Positions 15,898 to 25,980 of a stretch of 61,904 bases of DNA are shown here, piece after piece (position 1 is the first letter of the stretch; the number at the start of each line of letters is the position of its first letter). The DNA is from Bacteroidia bacterium. GTDB taxonomy: Bacteria > Bacteroidota > Bacteroidia > Bacteroidales > Azobacteroidaceae. Location: NCBI GenBank assembly GCA_026000155.1, contig BNYG01000012.1, positions 1 to 61,904 on the forward strand. Reading direction: 5' to 3'. The translations under genes were made by a program, and so were the position numbers. The notes beneath the pieces are model-generated. The model was not told where the DNA came from. It saw nothing but the letters and a program-made list of their open reading frames with translations, and made no database searches.

Positions 15898-17688
15898 TTA
15901 CTGACGATTCACAAAAACGGATACAAAACTTAGGACAGGCAGTTGCACTTCCAAGCTGCCGTCGGACAAGAATTTATACGCACGGACTTCTTCCATACCT
16001 TGTTCTTGATTCGTTACATACACTTTTATGGCGGCTTTTCCTGCGAGTAATCCTTTGATAACGGCGCTTCGAGCCGCTCCATTATTCACGGCATGCACCA
16101 CATATTCGCCCCGGGCAATATTGCCAAAGGCGGCAGTATTGACTTCCTTTTTACTGCTGCTCACAGGAAAGGCAAATGCTTCTTCGGGCGTACTCGCTAA
16201 TTGTTTGAGGTTCCAATAACGCTGTGTCGGTTCTAATTTACCTTCCGAACCATAAACACCTCCACCCCAGAGGATAGAATAGTCGGAGGTGAGTTGCCAT
16301 TGCAAAATGCTTTGCGGTTGGCAGATAGCAGCGATACGCATATAGAGATTAATTTCGTACAAGGCAAAAGTGGATTCTTTGAATATTTGCGGATACACCC
16401 AAGCGGCGGCATCGGTACTGCCTTCGCCTACTATCAGCGGTACATTCAATTCGCGTGAAGCCGCGGCCCATTTTTCCAAGGTTGCATCATCGCAGCCGCG
16501 CCACGAATGGAAAGAAACGGCGGCAATGTAGGGACGTGTTGCGGGGTCACGCATTGCAGGGAGAATAAATTCATACGTGGTGGCATCGGAATTGTCGCCT
16601 AAAAGCAGCTTGGTGCTTAGTCCTTCGCTCGCCATATAACTGCCCAAACCTTTGATAAACGCTGCATGTTCTTCGGGCGTATGCAATACATCAATACCTA
16701 TGTCGGATTCATTGAAAGAGAAGGCTGTAGCTTCTACGCCATAGAGCTTTTTGAGCGCCAACAGATAATCCGTCAGTGACTTATAAATGTGCTGAGCTTT
16801 CTTCGGGTCTAAACGGAAAGCTTGTACACCCCCTCTGCGGGGATAGTCTTCGGGCTTGCCGTCAATCGACCAAGCAGGTGGAAACCAAGCGCTTACTATT
16901 ACAGGCATACCAAGTTTTTTGAGCCGTTGCGCCATATTCATAGCCGCTTGCACTCGTTCATCTAATTTTCCGGCTAAAGCATCTTCCAGCGGCCGGCTGT
17001 TTTCTTCGGGTTGCCAAGATCTCCAGGGCATCTCCACCCGACCATAAGCTACTCGCAGGCTATCCAAGCAATAGTCAATCACTTGCGGGTCGGCAAACGG
17101 ATTTTGCAGACGGAAGTTTCCCCCTAAACCTAAAAATTCACGTCCGGGCTGATTCGCAGAAACGTTGAGGATTGCCGTTTCTGTGTCTATGGCGCCCGAA
17201 GCGGTTATCTCAATAGATAGATGCGCTTTCTGTCCTTTTTTTATTTTGCCTTTGGCGATAGCGATGTCTTGTGAACCTTCTTTGGAGCCTGTTTTCAGGA
17301 TTTGCCCCTTATTTTCTACCGGTTGTCGGATACGCAAATACACGCCGTCCAAATTCAGGGTAGTATCCGACTGCAGGTCAATCGTGACACGCGCCTTCCC
17401 TTTTGACAAGTCTGTGACTGCTTCCGTGAACCGGATACCGTCCATTTCGGTTGTCACTGTTTGGGTTTGTCCGTTGCGGATGTATTGCGGACGAAACTGC
17501 CGTTCTTTGCCTGTGGCATGGACAAAAGATTGATCTTTGCCGACTACACATATACTGGATTCAAAGTCTATGAGTTGTCCATCGATACGAATGCCGGTGA
17601 GATTGCCCCAAGCCATGACTTCCGTTTGGGCGGAAACTTTAGGTATAAAGAAGAACAAAGCAAACAGTAAATAAATTATTTTTTTCAT
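15898..17688 (-). CDS. GH30-like exported glycosidase
   Basis: A 596-residue exported clan GH-A hydrolase. Signal peptide 1-20 (VSAQ); residues 21-190 form an N-terminal beta-rich region with a charged Lys-rich linker; a TIM barrel spans about 195-500 with likely acid/base Glu in SFNESD near 326 and nucleophile Glu in LIVGEGST near 420; a C-terminal beta domain follows (VVHAVNNGAA to VLSFVSVFVN). WFPPAWS and FSFNESDIG are typical of GH30 enzymes (glucuronoxylanase, beta-1,6-glucanase, beta-glucosidase or galactanase subfamilies). Substrate cannot be resolved here. It lies 29 bases after GH2. Confidence 0.82.
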   Translation of the reverse strand: MKKIIYLLFALFFFIPKVSAQTEVMAWGNLTGIRIDGQLIDFESSICVVGKDQSFVHATGKERQFRPQYIRNGQTQTVTTEMDGIRFTEAVTDLSKGKARVTIDLQSDTTLNLDGVYLRIRQPVENKGQILKTGSKEGSQDIAIAKGKIKKGQKAHLSIEITASGAIDTETAILNVSANQPGREFLGLGGNFRLQNPFADPQVIDYCLDSLRVAYGRVEMPWRSWQPEENSRPLEDALAGKLDERVQAAMNMAQRLKKLGMPVIVSAWFPPAWSIDGKPEDYPRRGGVQAFRLDPKKAQHIYKSLTDYLLALKKLYGVEATAFSFNESDIGIDVLHTPEEHAAFIKGLGSYMASEGLSTKLLLGDNSDATTYEFILPAMRDPATRPYIAAVSFHSWRGCDDATLEKWAAASRELNVPLIVGEGSTDAAAWVYPQIFKESTFALYEINLYMRIAAICQPQSILQWQLTSDYSILWGGGVYGSEGKLEPTQRYWNLKQLASTPEEAFAFPVSSSKKEVNTAAFGNIARGEYVVHAVNNGAARSAVIKGLLAGKAAIKVYVTNQEQGMEEVRAYKFLSDGSLEVQLPVLSFVSVFVNRQ

Positions 17689-17717
17689 GACGAAATCTTT
17701 AATTAGTTGTATCCATA

Positions 17718-20700
17718 TTATAAATTAAATCCTGAAACGTTCACCACCGGTTTTTCTCCGCGAGTATCATGGTCATACAGTTTCATAGTGATTATTTTTT
17801 CTTCTCCGGGCATTAAGAAGATATAATTATCACTGAAAAATACCGGCAAAATGCGTTCGGCGCTTTTCTCTCCTTCTACTTTCAAACGTACCATCAAAGC
17901 CGGTATTTGCGTGTCATTCTTCAATGTTGTTGTCAAATGCCATTCTTTGCCGGATTTATTGGCTGTTGTTGTCGCCGTCAGTTTTGTTTTCGGTAATTGC
18001 AGCAATGATTGGTAGTTCCCTTCTTCTTTCCCTCTCCAATAGAAATTGTCGGAAAGCAATTTTCCGTTTTCCGTCAGAGTAAGTTTAATGAAATAGGTAT
18101 CCGACAAACTTGCCGGCAACTCGAGTGGGAAACAAGCTACTGTAGCATCTTCCTTAATATCCAGCGTAGTTTCTTTTTCCCATTGCACCGATCCGTCCTG
18201 ATTGACAAGTTGCGCTTTCGCAACGACTCCTTTATGATCAAGTGCATGATAATTAACCACTTCAATATCCTCCCTAACCGGATTATATTGGATATGGATG
18301 GGTTCGGAACCTTTTTTGGAACCAAAATAACCACCGGTCGGATCGAAATAATAATCGTAGGTTTGCCATACCATAGACGGCCATGCCGGATGACTCATCC
18401 ACAACAACATGCCTCGGCGATGTTCGCTCCGTCCCTCAAAGATAGCCCGGTAACCGTCATAATTAATCCATTGCGCCCATTCGGCAAATTGTTTCGTATC
18501 GTGCGGTTTGCCAAAGGCTTTTTCGATGATGCCGTTGAACGAAGCCGCGCCTTGTGCACTGTTCAAAGTGTAGTCGTGCATTCCCCATTGGCTGTTGGGC
18601 GTTTCGGTGGTGTTTTGTATTGCCAAGGCTTCCGGACTGAAGGTTTGAGCCATGCTTTCGTAGTTCATCACATTCGGCATCCCTCGTTCACTGTGGAATT
18701 TATCGTGTCCGTAAGTCTGAAAATACTCTTTCGCAGGCAACGCGCGATAGGGACCTCCGCCACTGACCACTCCGCCGGCAGAATTGGAGATATAATGAAT
18801 GCCCGGATGCAATTGTGGAATCACTTTGCGCAAATAATCATCAATGACCGCAGGCGGATTTCCTTCATTACGTCCCACATAAATACCGATAGACGGATGA
18901 TTGCGTATTCGTTTGATATAATCCTGTGCATTATCGTTGAACAAATCAACATAATAGGGGTCGGGACCGTCCCAAGGATTCGCCAGCCAGAAATCTTGCC
19001 AAACCATTACGCCATGCCGGTCGCAAGCTTCATAAAACTCTTCATCGCCAATCTGACCCACCCAGTTGCGAATCATCGTAAAGTTCATATCGGCATGATA
19101 AGCCACGGCAATATCATATTCACGTCCGCGATAATTCAGGTTGGATTCGCCAAAGCCCCAGTTGCCACCAAAGCCAATGAAACGGCGACCGTTGATGTAC
19201 AGACTTAATCTTTTGGGTTCTTTTTCGCCGAATGGTGTTTTCGGTCCGCTTGGCTCGTAACTGTCTTCACTGAATGTCATTTGGCGCACACCGGATTTAA
19301 ATTGAGTGGCATCGGATGTTTTTCCATTGGCCTCGAAACTCAATTTTACATCGTACAAATACGGTTCGCCATAGCCTACCGGCCACCAAAGTTTCGGATT
19401 TTGCAAAGCCAAAGCCGGATGCGTGGCAGGGTCTAAATTCACCACTTTCGTTTCAGCCGAAGCCAACGTGACTGCCTGTTCAAATTCAGCTTCGCCGAAA
19501 GAGCCTTTCAATTTACCGCTCACTTCTTTATCCGAATGATTTACCAAAGTAACTTCAACCAATACTTTGGCGGAAGTTGTGTCCGGCAAAGGAAGTTCGG
19601 TGCGCACAAACGGATTTTCCAGTGTTACCGAGCCGGTATGTGTTAAAAATACATCATTCCAAATACCAATATCCCGGCCACGTACTGTCGGAATCCAGTC
19701 CCAACCGATAGTGGCGTGGAAAGTAGGATTGTCGGCTCCCGGAATACCGCCGTTTTGATCGTGACTAAAAGCGGTTGGCTCTTTTACCGCTCCTTGATGG
19801 GCATTCTTCACGATTTCAACGGCAAGCACATTCTTTCCGGTGGTAAGCAAACCGGTAATATTGAATTTGCCCCGCATAAATCCACCGTCCACATTGCCTA
19901 TTTTTTGACCATTCAGGAAAACGTTGGCTTTCCAGTTGATACCGTCAAAATGCAGGAAAATATTATCATCGTAAAAATCAGCAGGCAGTGTAAATTCATT
20001 CCGATACCAGAAATTGGAATAGAAGAATGATTCGGAAATAGTTAAAATATTGTCTGCATAATTCGGATTTGGAACAGCTCCAATATTGATATAGCTCGAC
20101 AATACGGTTCCGGGAACAGTAGCGACCACCCAATTCTTTACACCAAAATCTGGTTTTGAAATTTCTTCACCATTTGCATTCACTTCGGATGCCCGTTGCA
20201 ATTTCCAATCTCCACCGCTCAGGTACTGATGATTTCCGGCCGCCTTCGGTTCGGCGTGCGGACGTGCCGTCAAACCGCCTTTTCCATATACTTCCAATTC
20301 ACTTAAAATGTAGGGCTGATTGTTTTCTGCTTCTGTCATCCATACGCGAACATAACGTCCTTTCGCTGATAAAGTTATCTCATCTGTTTTTGCATTTCCA
20401 CCCGGCAATGAAACGGCATCTTTCCACGATTTTGCATCATCGGAAGTCTGAACAGTTCCGGCAAGGGCTTTATTTATCCACGACAATTTGACTTTATCAA
20501 TAGTAGCCGAAGCGCCTAAATCGACATACACCCATTCCTCGCCGGTTCCTGCACTCTTCCATGCACTATTGAAGTGGCAGGATGGAAGCACCACCAATAA
20601 TTCATCGTTTTTATAATAATCCCAATCGGTAAAATTCCAGGTTAATGCGTCCGGCGCTTTCAGGCTGATTTTATAATGTGCGTAATTAACCGGTTGTGGC

Positions 20701-21335
20701 AAAACGATTTCCTGCTTCAATATACGTGTGATGCCGGCACTTTTACCAAAAAAAGCATCCCATGGAGAAGCCGGCCGTTCTTTCCCAACGTATCCGCTAC
20801 CTTTTTCCTGAGCCAACACATCCCAATTCGTTCCGTCATTGGAACCATAAGCAACTATTTCATAACCTTTTGCTTTGGTCTCATCCAAAGTTACGCTGCC
20901 GGATAAAACAATTTTATCGACGGAAAAATCGAAATGATTCAAATCCAGTTGCAGATAGACATCCGTTCCGTTTACCACATATTTGGAATCGCTTTTTCCA
21001 TCGAACAACCATTCGCGTTCGTGTTTCTTCAAATCACCGTTTTGCGTGGATACATTGATGGTAGCCGGTTCCACAGACGAGATAATGCCGTCCGTTATCA
21101 GTTGAGCCGTCAAATTATAGTCATAACTCGAAGAGTGATAAGCGCTTTTCAACTCAGCTACATTCCGGTAAGTTGTATTGTCGGCTACCAATTCCGGTGC
21201 ATACGTTTCATCGGGATTTCCCGGATACAGACCGATACCACGTGTGTAAGCGTCCGATTTTGAACTACATCCTGTTAACAGGAACAAACTCGCCAATCCC
21301 ATGGCGGATAAAAATAATTGTCGTGTTGTTTTCAT
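17718..21335 (-). CDS. GH2-family exo-beta-glycosidase lipoprotein with discoidin-like domains
   Basis: A 1205-residue lipoprotein (lipobox LLTGC, Cys near residue 23). Two discoidin/F5-8C-like modules occupy about 60-235 and 260-355, followed by the GH2 sugar-binding sandwich (about 370-560), an Ig-like domain, the TIM barrel (about 700-1000) and C-terminal Ig-like domains. The acid/base Glu is in VGRNEGNPP near 822 and the nucleophile Glu in FHSERGMPN near 882. These match the exo-beta-D-glucosaminidase and mannosylglycoprotein endo-beta-mannosidase branch of GH2 rather than LacZ. It starts 3 bases after the truncated GH27 gene. The linked sugar is uncertain. Confidence 0.88.
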   Translation of the reverse strand: MKTTRQLFLSAMGLASLFLLTGCSSKSDAYTRGIGLYPGNPDETYAPELVADNTTYRNVAELKSAYHSSSYDYNLTAQLITDGIISSVEPATINVSTQNGDLKKHEREWLFDGKSDSKYVVNGTDVYLQLDLNHFDFSVDKIVLSGSVTLDETKAKGYEIVAYGSNDGTNWDVLAQEKGSGYVGKERPASPWDAFFGKSAGITRILKQEIVLPQPVNYAHYKISLKAPDALTWNFTDWDYYKNDELLVVLPSCHFNSAWKSAGTGEEWVYVDLGASATIDKVKLSWINKALAGTVQTSDDAKSWKDAVSLPGGNAKTDEITLSAKGRYVRVWMTEAENNQPYILSELEVYGKGGLTARPHAEPKAAGNHQYLSGGDWKLQRASEVNANGEEISKPDFGVKNWVVATVPGTVLSSYINIGAVPNPNYADNILTISESFFYSNFWYRNEFTLPADFYDDNIFLHFDGINWKANVFLNGQKIGNVDGGFMRGKFNITGLLTTGKNVLAVEIVKNAHQGAVKEPTAFSHDQNGGIPGADNPTFHATIGWDWIPTVRGRDIGIWNDVFLTHTGSVTLENPFVRTELPLPDTTSAKVLVEVTLVNHSDKEVSGKLKGSFGEAEFEQAVTLASAETKVVNLDPATHPALALQNPKLWWPVGYGEPYLYDVKLSFEANGKTSDATQFKSGVRQMTFSEDSYEPSGPKTPFGEKEPKRLSLYINGRRFIGFGGNWGFGESNLNYRGREYDIAVAYHADMNFTMIRNWVGQIGDEEFYEACDRHGVMVWQDFWLANPWDGPDPYYVDLFNDNAQDYIKRIRNHPSIGIYVGRNEGNPPAVIDDYLRKVIPQLHPGIHYISNSAGGVVSGGGPYRALPAKEYFQTYGHDKFHSERGMPNVMNYESMAQTFSPEALAIQNTTETPNSQWGMHDYTLNSAQGAASFNGIIEKAFGKPHDTKQFAEWAQWINYDGYRAIFEGRSEHRRGMLLWMSHPAWPSMVWQTYDYYFDPTGGYFGSKKGSEPIHIQYNPVREDIEVVNYHALDHKGVVAKAQLVNQDGSVQWEKETTLDIKEDATVACFPLELPASLSDTYFIKLTLTENGKLLSDNFYWRGKEEGNYQSLLQLPKTKLTATTTANKSGKEWHLTTTLKNDTQIPALMVRLKVEGEKSAERILPVFFSDNYIFLMPGEEKIITMKLYDHDTRGEKPVVNVSGFNL

Positions 21336-21338
21336 AAT

Positions 21339-22232
21339 TCAGACTTTACTAACTTTCACTACCAGTGTTTGATTAGCTTCCAACATTGCCCAGAGCGCAA
21401 AATGAGATGCCTCTTCGATGTGATTCATACCACCGTTGCCAATCTCCATCATATCCATATCGTTCCAATGGTCGGGACCAGCAAGCTTGCGCAGAGCTTC
21501 CTGGTCGCGCATATTCATAATTTGCACCACACCCCAGGAATACCACGAATTGAAAGGCGTTTGATGCTCCTCAACGCAATCAAAACATCCGCTGATGTCG
21601 CCGGTCGTACGCCAGCTATGCCCTACAGGAGCTGCCCAATCCCACGGATTGTTGTCGCCCCATTCGCAAATGCTGAATAAAATCGGGCGACCGGCGGCAT
21701 ACAAAGCATCGCGCATGGTACGATAGGCTTGTTCTGCATAAATTTTCTTATCTTCCATATTTTTGAAAGGCGGCGTACTGCACCAGTCGTATTTCAGATA
21801 ATCAACGCCCCACTCGGCATATTTCAGGGCATCTTGATATTCGTGTCCATGACTGCCGGGATAACCCGCACAAGTTTTGTCTCCTGCACAATTGTAAAGC
21901 CCAAACTTCAACCCCTTGGAGTGCACATAATCGGCAACCACCTTGATGCCGTTGGGAAACTTATCGGGATGCGGCACAAGATTGCCCTGCGCATCGCGCT
22001 GCATATCCATCCATCCATCATCCAAAAGGACATATTCATAACCGGCCTCTTTCAAACCACGACTAACGAAAACATCGGCAATGTCTTTCACCAACTGCTC
22101 GCTGATGTTCGTCTGGAAAAGATTCCAACTGTTCCAACCCATCTGCGGGGTTTTTGCCAAACCCTCAAACTTCTGCGCATTGATATTGTGCGATACGCAC
22201 AAGGCTAATGCAATAATAATAATTTTTTTCAT
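21339..22232 (-). pseudogene. GH27 alpha-galactosidase, C-terminally truncated
   Basis: A 297-residue exported GH27 protein: signal peptide to about residue 19 (NINAQ), then 'TPQMGWNSWNLF', nucleophile Asp in YLKYDWC (near 148) and acid/base Asp in WNDMDMMEIGNGG (near 260). The protein stops soon after the normal HFALWAML segment with an unrelated-looking tail (EANQTLVVKVSKV). Family members continue at this point for about 100 or more residues with the last barrel elements and a C-terminal beta-sandwich, which are missing. Both catalytic Asp are retained, so residual activity is possible, but the truncated fold makes a decayed gene more likely. GH2 starts 3 bases later, consistent with a deletion at the junction. 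Confidence 0.75.
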
Positions 22233-22237
22233 CTGTT

Positions 22238-23680
22238 TTATTTTCGTTCTTTTGAAACCAATTGTTTCTTCAACTTCGGAAGATCCAACTGGACGGATCC
22301 ATTTACAAATTCGGGAATATTGAATGAGTATAAAGACATCAAATAATAATCCGGATCTTTTTGAGGAAGCAGAAACGGTTTGCTTACTTTCCCATTTTCA
22401 TCTATCGAAGCGATATAGGGACGAGTGTATAAACCGTCTATTCGCCTGCTGCTGAACACAAACCAGCGGGAATTGCTGCTCCAACTGTGATAACTCTCCG
22501 TATCCGGACTGTTGACTTCCGTCAGCAAACGGTTCTCCCCGGTTTGCAAATCCAACAACCAAAGGTCGGCTTCCTTGTGCCAGATCGAAAAATTGCCGTA
22601 ACCGGACAAGGTGTACATCATGTATTTTCCATCGTAAGAAGGTCTTGCAAAAGAAACGCTTTTCCGGTCTTTATCCGCCCAAACCAAAGTGTCTATTTTG
22701 GTTCCGAAAGAACCGGTTGCCGGGTCAAAATCAATTTTACACAGGTTGTAACGGATTTCCTTGTAATCTCCCGGCAATTCCTGTTGGGTCGAACAACTGA
22801 AATAGAGCGTTTTACCATCCGGAGAAAAAGACGGAAAAGTTTCGAAATTGGCTGTCTTTAATAGCGGAGTAATGAGTACTTTATTACTTTCAATATCATA
22901 AACCATAATATCCGATTCCAAATCGACCACCTCAATCCGCTCATCGGCAGCCGAATGAAACATTTGTTGCGTGGTATTCACCGAATAGGCAATGTATTTG
23001 CCCTGCGGATGCCAATAGGGATATACGCCCGGACCAATCAAACTGTCCCTTTTCAAGTTCAAAACATCGGTTTGTCCATTGGTTTGCAAAATAGTACCAC
23101 CATATTCTCCCCTCACGTGCAAACTCATATTATTCGCCGAAGTTTGTTTAAACGAATGGCAATTCACGCAACTGGGGGAGACCAAAGTATTTTCCAACAA
23201 AGTCGTTTGCTTGAAATCACTCAAAGAGCGTTGATAAATTCCCATCTTGCTGTACGTTTCATATCCCGGCGCAATCAAACGGTAAACCAAGCCTTCATCC
23301 ATCGGATATTCACTGATATAGAGGAGGAAAGACCGGTATTGTTTCCATTGGTTTTCGTGTTTGACCGCCACCGTAACGGTTATTTCGCCGCCGGTATTTT
23401 CTTTCAACATATTTCTCCACTTCTCGATCGGAATCTGAATGTTTTTCCTTCCTTGCACTTTGATTTTGTTTCCTTTGAAATCTTCAATCACGGCATTTAT
23501 TTTCTCAAATTCTTCATTCACAGTGAAATTCAAGGGAGCGATTGTTGCCGGAATGGTCACGTCCGTATAATCCGGAAAAATATCCGGAACAGTGTCCACC
23601 TTTACCGGATTATTTACTTTTTCCGTACAAGAAAAGAATAAACCGAATACAAATAGTATTATCAATAATTTGCAGTTCAT
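22238..23680 (-). CDS. CxxCH-containing beta-propeller lipoprotein (PD40/TolB-like)
   Basis: A 480-residue lipoprotein (lipobox FFSC, near residue 18). After an N-terminal beta domain comes a single c-type haem motif CVNCH in 'SPSCVNCHSF' near 175-185, then WD40/PD40-like propeller blades (YPYWHPQGKYIAYSVN, FPSFSPDGKTLYFSCS, ARPSYDGKYMMYT, WSSNSRWFVFSS). ATG 23680 is chosen as it gives the lipoprotein signal; the longer frame from 23788 overlaps the neighbour. It follows the DUF6057-like gene by 4 bases; such pairs recur in Bacteroidetes genomes, to my knowledge without assigned function. A covalently bound haem would imply redox work at the cell envelope. Confidence 0.78.
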   Translation of the reverse strand: MNCKLLIILFVFGLFFSCTEKVNNPVKVDTVPDIFPDYTDVTIPATIAPLNFTVNEEFEKINAVIEDFKGNKIKVQGRKNIQIPIEKWRNMLKENTGGEITVTVAVKHENQWKQYRSFLLYISEYPMDEGLVYRLIAPGYETYSKMGIYQRSLSDFKQTTLLENTLVSPSCVNCHSFKQTSANNMSLHVRGEYGGTILQTNGQTDVLNLKRDSLIGPGVYPYWHPQGKYIAYSVNTTQQMFHSAADERIEVVDLESDIMVYDIESNKVLITPLLKTANFETFPSFSPDGKTLYFSCSTQQELPGDYKEIRYNLCKIDFDPATGSFGTKIDTLVWADKDRKSVSFARPSYDGKYMMYTLSGYGNFSIWHKEADLWLLDLQTGENRLLTEVNSPDTESYHSWSSNSRWFVFSSRRIDGLYTRPYIASIDENGKVSKPFLLPQKDPDYYLMSLYSFNIPEFVNGSVQLDLPKLKKQLVSKERK

Positions 23681-23684
23681 AATT

Positions 23685-25214
23685 TTATTTGTATTTAAAT
23701 AGCAGATAATACCAATACGTTTTGCCATATTGCTTATAAAACGCCTCCTCATTCTGTCTTGAATTGAAATTGACTTGTCCCAAAACAACAGCCAACGCCT
23801 CCTGATAACTTTTAGGAACCATTTCCTCCTTTTTTTTATTCTCTAATAAACGGTAATATTCGTAAAAATGCGACAAGTCTTTTTCCAACAAGGTATAAGC
23901 CAACAGATAGTCGTAGGCCATCCGGTTATTGGTGTTGTTTTGATAGAGAATGCCCAGCACTTGATCTTTCTCCTGTTCACTAAACAAAAAATCTTTTCTT
24001 GGACGGAATCGTCGCAATTTGCCCCATTCCGGATGGGCGTTTATTTTTTTCTCATTGTATAAATAAGTAGCGGTTTCTTCCGCCCACTTTTTGTAAAAAA
24101 GAGTCTGTTTCAGAATAGTGAGGTATTTATTGGCCACTTCATAGTGTCCGTTGATGAGGTTGGTTTCTGCTAAACGCTGAATACTTCGTACACTTTTCTG
24201 ATAGCCCGGAATGGCTTCCATTCCCTCAAAAGCCAAGCGTTGCGCCGTATTGACCAATCCCAGATGATAATAAATTTCGCCTGCCATCATATCTGCTATA
24301 AATTCTTTTTGAAACGTGGGGAGCAATCCTTCCGGTCCGTTTTGAAAGTACTCAAACATGAAATTCGACAACTGATTTTGATTGGCCAACGCCAGATTTA
24401 AACTCGCTACGGAAAGCGGAGCGGTAGGCGCTTTTTTATCTGCCAGCCGGATGATGCTGTTCCATTTTTGGGAGCGGGAAAAATAATCATAAGCCATGAT
24501 TTCTTCTTTCTCCCAGTTAGCCTGCGTTTTAAATCCCCAGACAGCAAGCAAAATAAGTACAATCCATTGCACACATCCGCTAATGACACGGCTTTTCCTC
24601 TTGTCGTTTTCGGGTAAATACCGGCACAAAACGGGAATTATCAAGACTGACAAAAAGATAATCAACAGGATAACAGGGAAAATTCCCGGATAACGGTAAA
24701 AGTCTCTATAAGCGCCTCCAGCAATCCAATAGAGCAAGGGAATCACCAACAGTACATACACTAACCGGGCTTTAAACGATTTAATTCGTTGAAACAGAAC
24801 TATTGCAAGCAAGATAAAAATCAAGGAAATCAAAGCGGTCAAAAGGAAATTTTCATCCATTAAGGCGCAGGCGTAAAGCGTAGAAGGAATAAAAGACAAT
24901 AAATAACAGTGGCTTTTCTTTGAAAAAACAACTGAAATCCGCCAAATCAATTGTTGCAACGCAATCAGTAACAAGGCGATGATTAAAGCGCCTGCGAAAG
25001 AGTCCACAAAAAATTGCGTAAACAGCCGGCTGAAATAGCTTGACAATCCACCGGGCGAAGCGATTGTTTCAAGAAAATAAGCGCCGCTTGTCAGGAATAA
25101 TTGCATTTCTTCCTGATAATGCAGGTGATGCCGGTAAAAAACAGCAAAAAACAGCCACACGATTATTCCGAATAATAATGTGATAAACAGATGTAACCGG
25201 GCTGTTTTTGTCAT
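23685..25214 (-). CDS. Polytopic membrane protein with TPR-like C-terminus, DUF6057-like
   Basis: A 509-residue protein. Residues 1-230 hold about seven hydrophobic helices (LFITLLFGIIVWLFF, GALIIALLLIALQQLIW, LLTALISLIFILLAIVL, VYVLLVIPLLYWIA, VILLIIFLSVLIIPVL, WIVLILLAVWGF). Residues 240-509 are soluble and helical with TPR-like pairs (YYHLGLVNTAQRLAFEGMEA, INGHYEVANKYLTILKQTL). It resembles Bacteroidetes proteins labelled DUF6057. The tight coupling to the CxxCH propeller lipoprotein suggests one system. Function unknown. Confidence 0.72.
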   Translation of the reverse strand: MTKTARLHLFITLLFGIIVWLFFAVFYRHHLHYQEEMQLFLTSGAYFLETIASPGGLSSYFSRLFTQFFVDSFAGALIIALLLIALQQLIWRISVVFSKKSHCYLLSFIPSTLYACALMDENFLLTALISLIFILLAIVLFQRIKSFKARLVYVLLVIPLLYWIAGGAYRDFYRYPGIFPVILLIIFLSVLIIPVLCRYLPENDKRKSRVISGCVQWIVLILLAVWGFKTQANWEKEEIMAYDYFSRSQKWNSIIRLADKKAPTAPLSVASLNLALANQNQLSNFMFEYFQNGPEGLLPTFQKEFIADMMAGEIYYHLGLVNTAQRLAFEGMEAIPGYQKSVRSIQRLAETNLINGHYEVANKYLTILKQTLFYKKWAEETATYLYNEKKINAHPEWGKLRRFRPRKDFLFSEQEKDQVLGILYQNNTNNRMAYDYLLAYTLLEKDLSHFYEYYRLLENKKKEEMVPKSYQEALAVVLGQVNFNSRQNEEAFYKQYGKTYWYYLLFKYK

Positions 25215-25228
25215 TTATTTATAATCTA

Positions 25229-25903
25229 CTATTTTAACACTTTTTCGATAAGTTCTTTAGCTGCTTTCTCCATAATCGCATAACCCGCATGTGTCACGTG
25301 TACTTCATCAATCGTGTATTCTTTTATCATACCACCGGTCGCATCGCGCAAGAGGATGTTGTAGTCCAGATAAGCATAACCGTCTGCTTCTGCTAATGCT
25401 TTAATGTTTGCATTCAAGGCATCTATCTTAGCCGGTACGTCTTTAATTTCTTTACGCCAAGGATACTCTTTAGCAGGTGTTACCGAAGAAAGAATCACTT
25501 TGATGCCATTGGCATGAGCCAGTTCAGCCATCGACTGAATACAGTCTATCGTCAGTTGAGGTGAATATTCACCTGTATTTTGGGCAATATCATTTGTGCC
25601 GATATTGATGACTACTGCCTGCGGATGTAGATTGATCACATCCTGCCGGAAGCGTAACAAAAGTTGCGGACTTGTCTGCCCACCGATTCCACGTCCGATA
25701 AAGCCATTGTCCGTAAAAAACTCGGGATGAGCGCCTACCCAGCCTTCGGTGATGGAGTTGCCCAAAAAGACCACTCGATTAGAAATGGTGTTATTCGCCT
25801 CAGCATAGCGCCCGAAATTGGCAGCGGCGGTCAAATCTTGTGCAAATAAACACGCACAGCTACTGAACAAAGATAGGAAAAATAGAAATATACGTTGTTT
25901 CAT
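25229..25903 (-). CDS. Exported SGNH/GDSL hydrolase
   Basis: A 224-residue exported esterase: signal peptide to about residue 21 (CLFAQ). The SGNH blocks are visible: Ser in FLGNSITEGW (near 48), Gly in FIGRGIGGQTS (near 72), Asn in NIGTNDIAQN (near 103) and Asp-x-x-His in DEVHVTHAGY (near 202-207). Within a PUL such enzymes usually remove acetyl groups from polysaccharides, making it the third esterase of PUL 1. Intact by length. Confidence 0.88.
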   Translation of the reverse strand: MKQRIFLFFLSLFSSCACLFAQDLTAAANFGRYAEANNTISNRVVFLGNSITEGWVGAHPEFFTDNGFIGRGIGGQTSPQLLLRFRQDVINLHPQAVVINIGTNDIAQNTGEYSPQLTIDCIQSMAELAHANGIKVILSSVTPAKEYPWRKEIKDVPAKIDALNANIKALAEADGYAYLDYNILLRDATGGMIKEYTIDEVHVTHAGYAIMEKAAKELIEKVLK

Positions 25904-25928
25904 TTGTTTGTAATTTATAAGTTAAAAC

Positions 25929-25948
25929 TGCCCCGAGTTCTCGGGGCA
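25929..25948 (-). terminator. Intercistronic hairpin in PUL 1
   Basis: An 8-bp stem TGCCCCGA/TCGGGGCA with a 4-base loop, followed on the minus strand by GTTTTAAC, lies between the second surface lipoprotein gene and the SGNH gene. It may lower expression of the downstream enzymes relative to susCD or protect the upstream mRNA. Confidence 0.55.
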
Positions 25949-25980
25949 ATCTCTCAAAACCTAAATCAATCTTTCTGCTA

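Noticed and set aside
18009..19208. A 399-codon plus-strand open frame antisense to the GH2 gene
   Set aside because: It is a mirror frame of a long conserved glycosidase gene, has no domain character, no promoter box and no upstream ribosome-binding context.
22955..23641. A 228-codon plus-strand frame opposite the CxxCH lipoprotein gene
   Set aside because: Antisense shadow; its sequence mirrors the conserved propeller repeats of the real gene.
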